DNA of 64,000 bases from JAGHKQ01 sp041920565 (lineage in GTDB: Bacteria > Bacillota > Bacilli > Bacillales > Bacillaceae_G): contig JBHGXS010000053.1 of assembly GCA_041920565.1 (NCBI GenBank), positions 1-64,000 of the forward strand, given 5' to 3'. Both the position numbers and the translations under genes were made by a program. Of this stretch, positions 41,561 to 51,297 are shown piece by piece (position 1 is the stretch's first letter; every line of letters starts with the position of its first letter). The notes under the pieces were generated by a model. The model saw only the letters and a program-made list of their open reading frames with translations. It was not told the origin of the DNA and did no database searches.

Positions 41561-44428
41561 TTACTTACTATAAACTTCTTCTATCTTTTTTGCCATACGG
41601 GCTTTATCGCGTTCTAGGATCGCTTTTAAATACTTAGCCGTATAAGAACGTTCTTCTTTAATGACCTCCTCCGGCGTTCCGGCTGCGACGACTTGTCCGC
41701 CCTTGTCTCCTCCCTCCGGTCCGAGGTCGATAATATAGTCTGCCGCTTTAATCACATCCAAGTTGTGTTCGATGACAAGCACTGTGTCTCCATTTTCCAC
41801 AAGCCGCTGCAATACCTTCAATAAACGAGCGATATCGTCCACATGCAGTCCCGTTGTCGGCTCATCTAAAATATACAGCGTGCGGCCTGTAGAGCGTCGA
41901 TGCAATTCGGAAGCGAGCTTCACGCGCTGCGCTTCTCCTCCGGACAACGTCGTCGCCGGCTGACCGAGCTTAATATAGCCGAGTCCCACATCCGCAATGG
42001 TTTGCAGCTTGCGCTTGATCTTTGGAATGTTTTCAAAGAACACAACCGCATCTTCGACTGTCATATCCAACACTTCGGAAATGCTTTTGTCCTTATATTT
42101 TACTTCCAATGTTTCACGATTATAACGCTTGCCATGACAAACTTCACACGGAACGTACACATCCGGCAGGAAGTGCATCTCAATTTTAATGATCCCGTCA
42201 CCGCGGCACGCTTCACAGCGTCCCCCTTTTACATTGAAGCTGAAACGTCCTTTTTGATAGCCGCGCACTTTCGCTTCGTTCGTTTGCGCAAACACATCAC
42301 GGATATCATCGAATACGCCTGTATACGTCGCCGGATTGGAACGAGGCGTTCTGCCGATCGGCGATTGGTCGATGTCGATGACCTTGTCTAAGTGCTCCAA
42401 GCCCTTGATTTCCTTATGAGCGCCCGGCTTGCTTTTCGCATTATGAAGCTTTTGCGCCAACGCCTTATATAAAATTTCGTTGATCATCGTACTCTTTCCG
42501 GAACCGGACACTCCCGTCACCGCCACAAATGTTCCGAGCGGGAAGGATGCTTTTACATTTTTTAAGTTATTTTCTTTTGCACCGACAATTTCAATTTTGC
42601 GTCCGTCGCCTTTTCGGCGTTCTGTCGGCACCGGAATAAACTTCTTCCCGCTTAAATACTGGCCGGTTAATGAGTTCGGATCATTCATCACTTCTTCCGG
42701 TGTTCCTGCGGAAACCACTTGTCCCCCATGGATGCCTGCGCCCGGTCCGATATCAATCAAGTAATCCGCTGCAATCATAGTATCTTCATCATGTTCTACT
42801 ACGATAAGCGTGTTGCCTAAATCACGCATATCCTGCAGCGTTTGGATAAGGCGGTCGTTATCGCGTTGATGCAAACCGATGGATGGCTCATCCAAAATAT
42901 AAAGGACGCCCGTTAAGCGAGACCCGATTTGCGTAGCCAAACGAATGCGCTGCGCTTCTCCGCCTGACAACGTGCCGGCTGAACGGTTCAGCGTCAAATA
43001 ATCCAATCCTACGTTGATGAGGAATCCTAAGCGTTCTTTAATTTCGCGTAAAATCATGTGGGCAATTTTTTGCTGTTTTTCTGTAAGAAGAATCGTGTCA
43101 AAGAAATCATGGGCCTCTTGAATGGACAGCTTCGTTACATCCGCAATGGTTTTTCCGCCTACAAATACCGCCAGCGCTTCCGGTTTTAAACGGGCTCCTT
43201 TACATTTCGGGCACGGCTGATCCGCCATATACTTCTCCATTTGCTCGCGAATGTAATCGGAGCTTGTCTCGCGATAGCGGCGCTCGATGTTTGGAATAAC
43301 CCCTTCAAACACGATATTGCTTTCTTTCACTTGCCCAAAATCGTTTACATAGCGGAAATAAATTTTCTCATCTCCGCTGCCGTACAACACTTTATCCATC
43401 AAATGCTTCGGAATGTCTTTTACCGGTACATCCATGTCAATGCCGTAATGGTTGCACACCGCTTCCAATAGCTGCGGATAATATTGCGAGCTTGTCGGCT
43501 CCCACGGGGCAATCGCATGATTGCGCAGCGTTAAATCCCAGTTCGGCACAACCAAGTCAACATCCACCTCCAGCTTTGCACCAAGACCGTCGCACGATGG
43601 ACATGCACCATATGGACTGTTAAAGGAGAACATACGCGGTTCTAATTCCCCGATGGAAAAGCCGCAATGCGGACAAGCATGATGCTCGCTGAATAACAGC
43701 TCTTCTTCCCCAATTACATCAATCAATACTCGGCCTTCTCCAAGCTTTAGCGCCGTTTCCAAGGAGTCGGCCAAACGGGAGGCAATGCCTTCTTTCAACA
43801 CAATACGGTCCACGACTACTTCGATGGAGTGCTTCTTGTTTTTATCAAGGTCAATGTCATCGGATAACTCGCGCATCTCGCCGTCTACACGAACACGCAC
43901 ATATCCTTGCTTTTTAATATCCTCCAATGTTTTTACATGAGTTCCTTTTCGGCCGGATACAATCGGAGCCAACACTTGCAGCTTCGTACGTTCCGGATAC
44001 TCTAAAATCCGATCTACCATCTGTTCGACTGTTTGCGAAGTGATCTCAATGCCGTGATTCGGACAGATTGGCGTACCGACTCTCGCAAACAATAAACGTA
44101 AATAATCATAAATCTCCGTCACCGTACCGACAGTGGAGCGCGGGTTTCGGCTTGTCGTTTTTTGGTCGATGGAAATCGCGGGGGACAAGCCTTCAATCGT
44201 ATCCACATCCGGTTTATCCATTTGCCCTAAAAATTGACGGGCATACGCAGACAGGGACTCGACGTAACGACGCTGTCCCTCTGCGTAAATCGTATCAAAC
44301 GCCAAAGATGACTTTCCCGAGCCGGATAATCCCGTTACAACAACAAGTTGATTTCTCGGAATGGTGACATCAATATTTTTCAAATTGTGCGCACGGGCGC
44401 CTTTTACTACGATAAAATCATTTGCCAT
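41561..44428 (-). CDS. uvrA: Excinuclease ABC subunit A
   Basis: A 955-residue UvrA, the damage-sensing ATPase of nucleotide excision repair. Two ABC ATPase halves: Walker A GLSGSGKSS near residue 33 and GVSGSGKST near residue 640, with signature LSGGEAQR in each, and zinc-finger cysteine pairs (CPHCGFSIG, CEACRGDG...CEVCHGKR). It lies 4 nt after uvrB and shares its SOS-type promoter. Confidence 0.97.
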   Translation of the reverse strand: MANDFIVVKGARAHNLKNIDVTIPRNQLVVVTGLSGSGKSSLAFDTIYAEGQRRYVESLSAYARQFLGQMDKPDVDTIEGLSPAISIDQKTTSRNPRSTVGTVTEIYDYLRLLFARVGTPICPNHGIEITSQTVEQMVDRILEYPERTKLQVLAPIVSGRKGTHVKTLEDIKKQGYVRVRVDGEMRELSDDIDLDKNKKHSIEVVVDRIVLKEGIASRLADSLETALKLGEGRVLIDVIGEEELLFSEHHACPHCGFSIGELEPRMFSFNSPYGACPSCDGLGAKLEVDVDLVVPNWDLTLRNHAIAPWEPTSSQYYPQLLEAVCNHYGIDMDVPVKDIPKHLMDKVLYGSGDEKIYFRYVNDFGQVKESNIVFEGVIPNIERRYRETSSDYIREQMEKYMADQPCPKCKGARLKPEALAVFVGGKTIADVTKLSIQEAHDFFDTILLTEKQQKIAHMILREIKERLGFLINVGLDYLTLNRSAGTLSGGEAQRIRLATQIGSRLTGVLYILDEPSIGLHQRDNDRLIQTLQDMRDLGNTLIVVEHDEDTMIAADYLIDIGPGAGIHGGQVVSAGTPEEVMNDPNSLTGQYLSGKKFIPVPTERRKGDGRKIEIVGAKENNLKNVKASFPLGTFVAVTGVSGSGKSTMINEILYKALAQKLHNAKSKPGAHKEIKGLEHLDKVIDIDQSPIGRTPRSNPATYTGVFDDIRDVFAQTNEAKVRGYQKGRFSFNVKGGRCEACRGDGIIKIEMHFLPDVYVPCEVCHGKRYNRETLEVKYKDKSISEVLDMTVEDAVVFFENIPKIKRKLQTIADVGLGYIKLGQPATTLSGGEAQRVKLASELHRRSTGRTLYILDEPTTGLHVDDIARLLKVLQRLVENGDTVLVIEHNLDVIKAADYIIDLGPEGGDKGGQVVAAGTPEEVIKEERSYTAKYLKAILERDKARMAKKIEEVYSK

Positions 44429-44432
44429 AGAA

Positions 44433-46421
44433 TCACCCCTCCGACTTTAATTCAAACACCAAATCGCGAAGCTCGGCGGCGCGTTCGAAATCAAGCGCTT
44501 TTGCCGCTTCTTTCATTTCCGCTTCGAGCTTTACGATCATATTGACGCGCTCTTCTTTTGACATTTTCTTGTAAGAAGGCTGTTTTACATCGTAATGTTC
44601 TGTCGTCTCTGCCGCCACTGATGCGCGGATGACATCGCGGATTTCCTTTTTAATTGTTTTCGGCGTAATGCCGTGCTGTTTGTTATATGCTTCTTGAATT
44701 TGACGGCGGCGCCTTGTCTCCTGAATGGCAAGCTCCATCGATTTTGTCATATGATCCGCATACATAATAACGTGGCCGTTCGCGTTACGGGCAGCACGTC
44801 CGATTGTCTGGATAAGCGAACGCTCAGAGCGAAGGAACCCTTCTTTGTCGGCATCTAAAATCGCTACAAGCGACACTTCCGGGATATCCAACCCTTCCCT
44901 CAGCAAGTTGATGCCGACAAGCACGTCATACTTGCCAAGACGCAAATCACGAATGATTTCAATCCGCTCCAACGTCTTAATTTCGGAATGCAGATAATTG
45001 ACTTTAATGCCGGCCTCTTTCAAATAATCCGTTAAGTCTTCCGACATTTTCTTTGTTAATGTAGTCACAAGGACGCGTTCATTTTTCGCAATGCGTTCTT
45101 GAATTTCGTTTAATAAATCATCAATTTGTCCCTCAATCGGGCGGACATCGATGGTCGGATCCAACAAACCGGTCGGACGGATAATCTGTTCGATAGGTTT
45201 GGGATCATGCTCTAACTCGTATGGTCCCGGTGTTGCCGAAACATAGATAATTTGGTTTACTTTTTCTTCAAACTCTTCGAACATTAACGGTCTGTTATCT
45301 TTCGCGGACGGCAAGCGGAAGCCGTGGTCAACAAGCACCTGCTTGCGGGCCTGGTCACCGTTAAACATCCCGCGGATTTGCGGGATCGTGACGTGTGACT
45401 CATCTACTACAATCAAGAAATCCTCCGGGAAGTAATCAAGGAGTGTGTACGGCGTAGAGCCGGGAGGACGCAATGTTAAATGACGGGAATAGTTTTCAAT
45501 GCCGGAGCAAAACCCCATCTCCCGCATCATTTCCAAATCGTAGCGGGTGCGTTGTTCCAAGCGCTGCGCTTCAAGAAGTTTATTTTGCTCCCGCAATTCT
45601 TGCAAACGCTCTTCGAGTTCTTTCTCAATGTTGTCGATGGCAATGCGCATCTTTTCTTCACGCGTTACGAAGTGGGACGCCGGGAAAATCGCTACGTGCT
45701 CCCGCTCCATCAGCACTTCTCCTGTAAGGGCATCCACTTCGCGAATCCGGTCAATTTCATCTCCAAAAAACTCAACGCGAATGCAATGCTCATCTCGGGA
45801 AGCCGGGAAGATTTCCACTACATCGCCGCGCACGCGAAACGTTCCGCGCTGGAAGTCGATATCGTTTCGGGAGTATTGCACATCCACCAGCTGACGAAGC
45901 AGCTCATCCCGTCCCTTTTCCATTCCTACGCGAAGAGAGACGACGAGTTCTTGGTATTCTTCCGGCGAACCTAAACCGTAAATACAGGAAACGCTCGCCA
46001 CGATAATGACATCCTTTCTCTCAAACAGAGCGGATGTGGCAGAATGGCGAAGCTTATCAATTTCATCATTTATTTTTGCATCTTTTTCAATGAAGGTATC
46101 CGTCTGCGGTACGTACGCTTCCGGCTGATAATAGTCATAGTAGCTGACGAAATATTCGACAGCGTTGTTTGGAAAAAACTCTTTAAACTCACTGTATAGC
46201 TGTCCTGCGAGCGTTTTATTGTGAGCAATGACTAGGGTTGGCTTGTTTACTTCTTTAATCACATTGGAAATCGTAAAAGTTTTCCCGGTGCCTGTTGCAC
46301 CCAGTAACACTTGATGCTTCTTGTTCTGTCTAATTCCTTCAACAAGCTTTTCAATCGCCTTAGGCTGATCGCCTTGGGGAGAATATTTTGAAACTACTTC
46401 AAACTGCCGCTCCATGTCCAA
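44433..46421 (-). CDS. uvrB: Excinuclease ABC subunit B
   Basis: A 662-residue UvrB helicase that receives damaged DNA from UvrA and recruits UvrC. Walker A is GATGTGKT, the beta-hairpin region YYDYYQPEAYVPQTDTFIEK is intact, motif VI is QTIGRAARN and the C-terminal UvrC-binding coiled coil (LEAEMKEAAKALDFERAAEL) is present. A LexA-type box lies 60-75 nt upstream. csbA, which precedes it in B. subtilis, is not seen. Confidence 0.97.
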   Translation of the reverse strand: MDMERQFEVVSKYSPQGDQPKAIEKLVEGIRQNKKHQVLLGATGTGKTFTISNVIKEVNKPTLVIAHNKTLAGQLYSEFKEFFPNNAVEYFVSYYDYYQPEAYVPQTDTFIEKDAKINDEIDKLRHSATSALFERKDVIIVASVSCIYGLGSPEEYQELVVSLRVGMEKGRDELLRQLVDVQYSRNDIDFQRGTFRVRGDVVEIFPASRDEHCIRVEFFGDEIDRIREVDALTGEVLMEREHVAIFPASHFVTREEKMRIAIDNIEKELEERLQELREQNKLLEAQRLEQRTRYDLEMMREMGFCSGIENYSRHLTLRPPGSTPYTLLDYFPEDFLIVVDESHVTIPQIRGMFNGDQARKQVLVDHGFRLPSAKDNRPLMFEEFEEKVNQIIYVSATPGPYELEHDPKPIEQIIRPTGLLDPTIDVRPIEGQIDDLLNEIQERIAKNERVLVTTLTKKMSEDLTDYLKEAGIKVNYLHSEIKTLERIEIIRDLRLGKYDVLVGINLLREGLDIPEVSLVAILDADKEGFLRSERSLIQTIGRAARNANGHVIMYADHMTKSMELAIQETRRRRQIQEAYNKQHGITPKTIKKEIRDVIRASVAAETTEHYDVKQPSYKKMSKEERVNMIVKLEAEMKEAAKALDFERAAELRDLVFELKSEG

Positions 46422-46483
46422 CCTCCTCCAAAAACATCATATCGTCATTTTACCACAAAGCAGGGAGAAAACACCAAACAAAA

Positions 46484-46527
46484 CGAACAAGCATTCGATA
46501 TAATATTTGTAAAATATTGTTTATGTA
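46484..46527 (-). promoter_or_regulatory. LexA (SOS) box and promoter of uvrBA
   Basis: CGAACAAGCATTCG (46484-46497) fits the Gram-positive LexA box CGAACRNRYGTTYG with one mismatch. On the minus strand TTTACA and TATTAT lie just upstream with an 18-bp spacer, so LexA would block the start region. The rest of the gap to 46751 shows nothing I can name. Confidence 0.75.
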
Positions 46528-46751
46528 AAAAAACCAATGAACCTAACGATTCATTTAACGGATTGAATGCCGGGGTTTTTGCCTTTATCTCTTTTCCTTG
46601 AATCCATTCTGTTTTTATTTTGCGTAATTGATTCAAATTATCTTCTAGGATTGGAATCGCTTCTTCTTTTGAATTTCATATCCATGCATTTCTTTATACC
46701 TAAGCAGCCCCAAAAACATCCAGGCTATTTTCCGTACCACCGATTTGTCCT

Positions 46752-47441
46752 TTACAAGTAATACAGTATTGAAAGAGCAACTGTATTAGCCAAAGCATGT
46801 GCAATCGTAGAAGCATATATATTCTTCGTTTTAGCATAGATGATTCCAAATAATAAACTATCCAGAAAAACAGTTAATACATCCATTCCAACTATCATGA
46901 ATTCCCCGTTGGTAATATGCACAGCAGCAAACAAAATGGAGGAAACAATAATAGCTGTTGAGGTTTTCACAAACCAGCTTAACCTTTCTTGCAATAACCC
47001 CCTAAAGATCATTTCTTCCCCTAGTGCAAGAATAACTACACTCACTATTATTTTTGGATCCAGGGTGCCTATTGCTGACGGGAGTCTTGAACTGACATGA
47101 TTGAGGACCTCCGGAAAAAAGTTCTTTAAAACCACTGCATATATAATTTGAAAAACCACTCCTACTAACATGATTAAATACCAGTTTTTTACTATGTCTT
47201 GCGGGAATTCTTTTATCCTAAAGCCTATTTCCGTCCTGGTGCGCTTCCTCACTCTTCCTTCAACCAATAGATAAACGATCGCAGCTATTATCATCAGTAC
47301 CTTAAGTTCTTCAAAAAACAATGCCGCGGTCAACATCAAACCTACTAAAATCATAACTTCAATTAGGGCCCTTTTATTTTCCTTATTGGGCATAAATTTA
47401 TTTTCTCCGGCCGATTGTACCTTAAATCCCCCTGCCGCCAT
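46752..47441 (-). CDS. CPBP-family intramembrane metalloprotease
   Basis: A 229-residue membrane protein of the CAAX-protease/bacteriocin-processing (Abi) family. Motif 1 EEMIFRGLLQ holds the paired glutamates and arginine; the later FAAVHI and AHALANTV segments give the zinc/active-site histidine and asparagine. Six or so hydrophobic helices. Such proteins process prenylated or leader peptides or give bacteriocin immunity. It is a lone gene after uvrB; substrate unknown. Confidence 0.85.
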   Translation of the reverse strand: MAAGGFKVQSAGENKFMPNKENKRALIEVMILVGLMLTAALFFEELKVLMIIAAIVYLLVEGRVRKRTRTEIGFRIKEFPQDIVKNWYLIMLVGVVFQIIYAVVLKNFFPEVLNHVSSRLPSAIGTLDPKIIVSVVILALGEEMIFRGLLQERLSWFVKTSTAIIVSSILFAAVHITNGEFMIVGMDVLTVFLDSLLFGIIYAKTKNIYASTIAHALANTVALSILYYL

Positions 47442-47588
47442 TTTGTATATCCCCTTTCTAGCATTCTATATACTGCTATCGTATCAATCTACAATCATGT
47501 TGATTCATTGCTTGGTTCATTCAACGTCAATACAATCAATTACTAAAGTAATTTCCTGCCATTCCCTCAGTAATTAACTATGGTTAAG

Positions 47589-48095
47589 TTAAAAAGATTT
47601 ATAATAAAAAACGGTTGTATGTAGTTCTCCATTTGCTGACTTGGCATAATTAGGGATTCGTCCCGATTCAATAAAACCTATTGAAGTATAGAGATGATTA
47701 GAGGGGTCTCCTTCTCTTGTATCGAGAACTAAAAGAGACCTACCTTCTTGTTTTGCTCTTTCTTCAGCTTTTTCCATTAGTGAACGACCAATCCCATTAC
47801 GTCTAAAGTTAGGATGTGTCATTAATTTTGCTACTTCCGCTCTATGACTGCCATTCTGCTTAGTACATAGATGTAACTGGACGCATCCAACTATCTCATT
47901 GTTTATTTTGGCAATAAATAAAATCACTTCTGGTTTTAATAGAGTTTTCCAATATTTGTTTGCCTTTGATAGCTTCATTGGTGGTAGAAAACCAATAGAT
48001 GCTCCATCTTCAACTACCCTTACTAAAAGTTCCGAAAGCTGATTAATATGTTCTCCAATCGAATTTAATTCTTCGATTTTCATCTCATTTAACAA
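47589..48095 (-). CDS. GNAT-family N-acetyltransferase
   Basis: A 168-residue acetyltransferase with the acetyl-CoA loop RRNGIGRSLMEKAEERA and strand-helix EGRSLLVLDTREGD, then YTSIGFIESGRIPNYA, as in small-molecule or aminoglycoside-type GNAT enzymes. The start is uncertain: TTG 48095 has GAGG 8 nt upstream, ATG 48083 is the next choice, and the open frame extends to 48140. Acceptor unknown. The gap to minJ (48141-48379 reading upward) shows nothing but the minJ terminator. Confidence 0.8.
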   Translation of the reverse strand: MLNEMKIEELNSIGEHINQLSELLVRVVEDGASIGFLPPMKLSKANKYWKTLLKPEVILFIAKINNEIVGCVQLHLCTKQNGSHRAEVAKLMTHPNFRRNGIGRSLMEKAEERAKQEGRSLLVLDTREGDPSNHLYTSIGFIESGRIPNYAKSANGELHTTVFYYKSF

Positions 48096-48302
48096 CAGAA
48101 ACACCTCAATTTGATATGATCTATCCACTTCATATAGCATAGAGAAATTTTTTTCACGACAAGAATCTAGATATTATTTATTACGTCTTTACCTATTTGT
48201 TCTACCCAAAGCAAATAATTTCTTCCTTTTTTGTCCCCCATTTTTTGCAGGCTTCTTTTTCTAGGATTATTAATTTTCCTAAGTGAAAATGCCTCTATTT
48301 AA

Positions 48303-48335
48303 AAAAAGACTTTGAGAGAACTCAAAGTCCTTTTT
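48303..48335 (-). terminator. Terminator of minJ (works on both strands)
   Basis: GACTTTGAG (48308-48316) pairs with CTCAAAGTC (48321-48329), flanked by A and T runs. Confidence 0.85.
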
Positions 48336-48379
48336 AATTAGTTTAATACAGCAAAGATTCAAACTATGAAAACTCCATA

Positions 48380-49588
48380 CTATACCGCTTCCGTATTGTG
48401 GTCAAAATCCGGAGCCACAAAGATCAAACCAAGCTTATGATGATCTCCGGCAAACAACGCCCGATTGCGCAGGCGGAGCTCGCCGTTCGTATCTAAAATT
48501 TCCAATTTACAGAAGGCGCCGGATCCGTTTCGCTGCAGCGCTTCATAAAACTCATTGCTAGATGTCGGTGTTACGCCGTTTACTTTTGTAATGATTTCTC
48601 CCGCCTTTAAACCGATTTCTTCAGCGGGACTGTCCGGAATCACATCTAAAATTATCAGCCCCATATTTTTTGAAGAAAAAAAGGCCGGAAGCTTGTCGTC
48701 CTCCAATTGCTCGCGAATGCTGATCGTCATTCTTCCCAGCATGGCGATGCCCGCTGCCGCTATTGCTAACCCGGAAAGCCAATAGCTTCCTGCCGCAACC
48801 GCCAGCACAAGAACACTTAACCCGCGTACGCGCCCTCCTGTAAAGAGAATCGCCTCGCTCGGCAGCATCCCCTTGATTATTTTAGAAAAGCCGATTCCAA
48901 ACGGAACAAGCATAAGGGAATACGCCTTTGAACCAACTGTAAATACAGGCCACCATGCAAATAAGTTCGGAATTGCATCTCCCGGAATTAAAACGAATAC
49001 CGGAACAAACCAAAGCCGCTTGCACACATGGATCCCGATATACCGGCCGCGTTTTCCTTTTAACAACCTTGGCGTAGAAGCATGTGCTGCATGTTTAGAA
49101 ATGAGCCATCCCTCCGCGAACAATAACAATGCCATCAGAATGGCTAAAGCAAGGAGGCTCGTTCCGCTTCCAATAGCAGAATCCATGAAAGGAAGCTTCA
49201 CGTCGGGAAGAAACGCCAGTACGAAGATAGACAAACCGAAGCTATATGCAGGAGACAACAATCGGAATTGCTGCAAAAACGCAAATAAAACCGTAACCAA
49301 CGCTATTATTGCGATGCTTTCTTTAGAAAGCACAAACCCGATTCCTACCGTAATGGCGGATAAAACCATCCCGATTCCTATCCCCTTCAAAAGGGAGGTA
49401 CGAAGTTCATACAATACGTCATGAACTTTAGCCGAAAAATCCTGTCGTTCCTGCTGTACCCGTACATATCCGACCAGGAAGCTGCTAATCAGAAAAACAT
49501 AGAAAAACGGATGTAAAAAAAATCGCCCTGTGGCTCTTAATAATTCCAGTAACCAATCCTCCACAAAAAATGTCACCACCCTCACCAT
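48380..49588 (-). CDS. minJ: MinJ, PDZ-domain membrane protein of division-site selection
   Basis: A 402-residue protein with eight or so membrane helices in its first 290 residues and a cytoplasmic PDZ domain at the end (MGLIILDVIPDSPAEEIGLKAGE, ITKVNGVTPTSSNEFYEALQ). It matches MinJ (YvjD), which links DivIVA to MinD in B. subtilis and blocks division at poles. Start ATG 49588 has AGAGGA 5 nt upstream; GTG 49564 is an alternative with GGTGG before it. It is next to ctpB as in B. subtilis, but swrA is absent. Confidence 0.88.
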   Translation of the reverse strand: MVRVVTFFVEDWLLELLRATGRFFLHPFFYVFLISSFLVGYVRVQQERQDFSAKVHDVLYELRTSLLKGIGIGMVLSAITVGIGFVLSKESIAIIALVTVLFAFLQQFRLLSPAYSFGLSIFVLAFLPDVKLPFMDSAIGSGTSLLALAILMALLLFAEGWLISKHAAHASTPRLLKGKRGRYIGIHVCKRLWFVPVFVLIPGDAIPNLFAWWPVFTVGSKAYSLMLVPFGIGFSKIIKGMLPSEAILFTGGRVRGLSVLVLAVAAGSYWLSGLAIAAAGIAMLGRMTISIREQLEDDKLPAFFSSKNMGLIILDVIPDSPAEEIGLKAGEIITKVNGVTPTSSNEFYEALQRNGSGAFCKLEILDTNGELRLRNRALFAGDHHKLGLIFVAPDFDHNTEAV

Positions 49589-49631
49589 TCTTTTCCTCTA
49601 TTTTACCATAACGGTACAACCCATTTGAAAC

Positions 49632-49667
49632 AGAAAAAAGTATACAGACATTGCGTCTGTATACTTT
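49632..49667 (-). terminator. Terminator of ctpB
   Basis: AAGTATACAGAC (49638-49649) pairs with GTCTGTATACTT (49655-49666), 12 bp with a 5-nt loop, then T's on the minus strand. Confidence 0.88.
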
Positions 49668-49690
49668 CGACAAATTCGATGGAATCCCTG

Positions 49691-51133
49691 TTACTTCGCC
49701 AATAATTTTAAAGCTGCTGTTAACTGTAAATCATTCTCTCCGGAACGGATTTTTTCTATAATCTTGGCTTGCAGCGTTTCCGCCGTTCCTTTATCGATAT
49801 CTCCGGTTACCTTCAAATTATTGGCTTGCTGGAATGCTTTTACGGCGCTTACCGTTTTTTTACTGAAATATCCGTCTTCGCGTCCCGGTTCAAATCCAAG
49901 ACCCGCTAACATCACTTGAGCATTTTTAATTTGCTCGTCATTCATATCGTATGAGAATGTTTTTTCCACTTGGACCGGAGCGGCATAATAATATTCCGGC
50001 TGCTTCACTTCTACTGTCGGCTTAATTCCTTTTTTATGAATCCAGTTCCCGTCCGGTGTCAGCCACTTGTACAATGTTAATTTAATGTTGCTTCCGTCCT
50101 CAAGCGGCACCGCCTGTTGAACCGTTCCTTTTCCAAACGATTTCACGCCGACAAGCGGATAGCCTTCTGCTTCTTTTAACGCTCCTGCTAAAATTTCAGA
50201 AGCGGATGCGCTGCCGTTGTCAATCAAAACCGCAATTGGGTACTCCTTCTTTTCTTTTAATGTTGTATAAAACTTTTTGCGCTCCCCATTGCGCTCTTCA
50301 ATTTGCAGCATCGGCTTTTTATCTGTCACGAGTACTTTCAAAATATCTTCCACGCTCTGTAAATACCCGCCCGGATTGCCCCGAACATCAATAACAAGCC
50401 CTTGAATTCCTTTATCTTCGAGCTTTTTCAGCCCTGTTTTGAACTCTTTTGCCGTATCCTCCGAGAAGGAAGTAATTTGCAAATATCCGATATCTTTTCC
50501 GCTTTCTTTTTTTACAGAACCGAACACCGTAAGCATCGGAATTTTGTCACGTTTAATTTTAAACGTAAGAGATTCGTCCACGCCCGGACGTTTGATTTTC
50601 AAATTGACGATAGTTCCTTTTTTACCGCGAATTTTCAGCACGGCTTCTTCTCTCGTCAAATCCTTTACACTTTCTCCGTTTACTTCCAAAATTTCATCGT
50701 TTGGCTTCAAGCCTGCCTTTTCTGCAGGGGAGTCTTTAATAGGAGAAATAATAGTCAATTTTCCGTCAATTTTATTGACTTCAGCACCGATTCCTTCTAA
50801 AGAAGAATCTAAGGACTGTTCAAACTGCTCAGCTGTTTCTTTGTCCATATAAGTCGAATACGGATCCTTCAATGTACCCAGCATTCCTTGGATGGCGCCT
50901 TCCACCAGCTTTTTGTCATCAACATCTTCTACATAACGAGAGTCGATCAGCTCATATGCTTGCTCAATCTTTTCCAAATCTCCTTCTTCTGTTGAAGAAC
51001 CGGATTTAGGAGCCGCTGCTCCATTTTCTTGAGCTGCGCTTGCATTCCCGAAATATTGCAAGCCGGCATACATTCCGCTTGCTCCCAATAAAAAGGACAC
51101 AATTACCATTATGACAACAACTTTACGATTCAT
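49691..51133 (-). CDS. ctpB: Carboxy-terminal processing protease CtpB (S41)
   Basis: A 480-residue secreted or membrane-anchored serine protease. N-terminal membrane helix (residues about 5-25), PDZ domain (ISPIKDSPAEKAGLKPNDEI), S41 catalytic domain with the serine in DNGSASASEI and lysine in SFGKGTVQ, and a C-terminal peptidoglycan-binding domain (YFSKKTVSAVKAFQQAN). In B. subtilis CtpB cleaves SpoIVFA during sporulation, which suggests a spore former. It follows ftsEX across a terminator. Confidence 0.94.
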   Translation of the reverse strand: MNRKVVVIMVIVSFLLGASGMYAGLQYFGNASAAQENGAAAPKSGSSTEEGDLEKIEQAYELIDSRYVEDVDDKKLVEGAIQGMLGTLKDPYSTYMDKETAEQFEQSLDSSLEGIGAEVNKIDGKLTIISPIKDSPAEKAGLKPNDEILEVNGESVKDLTREEAVLKIRGKKGTIVNLKIKRPGVDESLTFKIKRDKIPMLTVFGSVKKESGKDIGYLQITSFSEDTAKEFKTGLKKLEDKGIQGLVIDVRGNPGGYLQSVEDILKVLVTDKKPMLQIEERNGERKKFYTTLKEKKEYPIAVLIDNGSASASEILAGALKEAEGYPLVGVKSFGKGTVQQAVPLEDGSNIKLTLYKWLTPDGNWIHKKGIKPTVEVKQPEYYYAAPVQVEKTFSYDMNDEQIKNAQVMLAGLGFEPGREDGYFSKKTVSAVKAFQQANNLKVTGDIDKGTAETLQAKIIEKIRSGENDLQLTAALKLLAK

Positions 51134-51181
51134 CAGAGTGAATCCTCCTATCCCTTCGAGGCATTATGTAGCGTATTAAAA

Positions 51182-51208
51182 GGGCATCACACTCCTTGTG
51201 TGATGCCT
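51182..51208 (-). terminator. Terminator of ftsEX
   Basis: GGCATCACAC/GTGTGATGCC (10 bp, short loop) with T's on the minus strand, between ftsX and ctpB. A second A+T-rich stretch up to 51297 shows nothing. Confidence 0.82.
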
Positions 51209-51297
51209 TTACCTATGTCTACTATATGATAAGCTTGTACGAAATATGTTTGCAACCTTTAAACTTTCCTTCAGAAAGTCAAAGAACAAACGGAATG

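Noticed and set aside
46445..46636. Minus-strand open frame upstream of uvrB
   Set aside because: It overlaps the LexA box and promoter, lacks a ribosome site and shows no family features.
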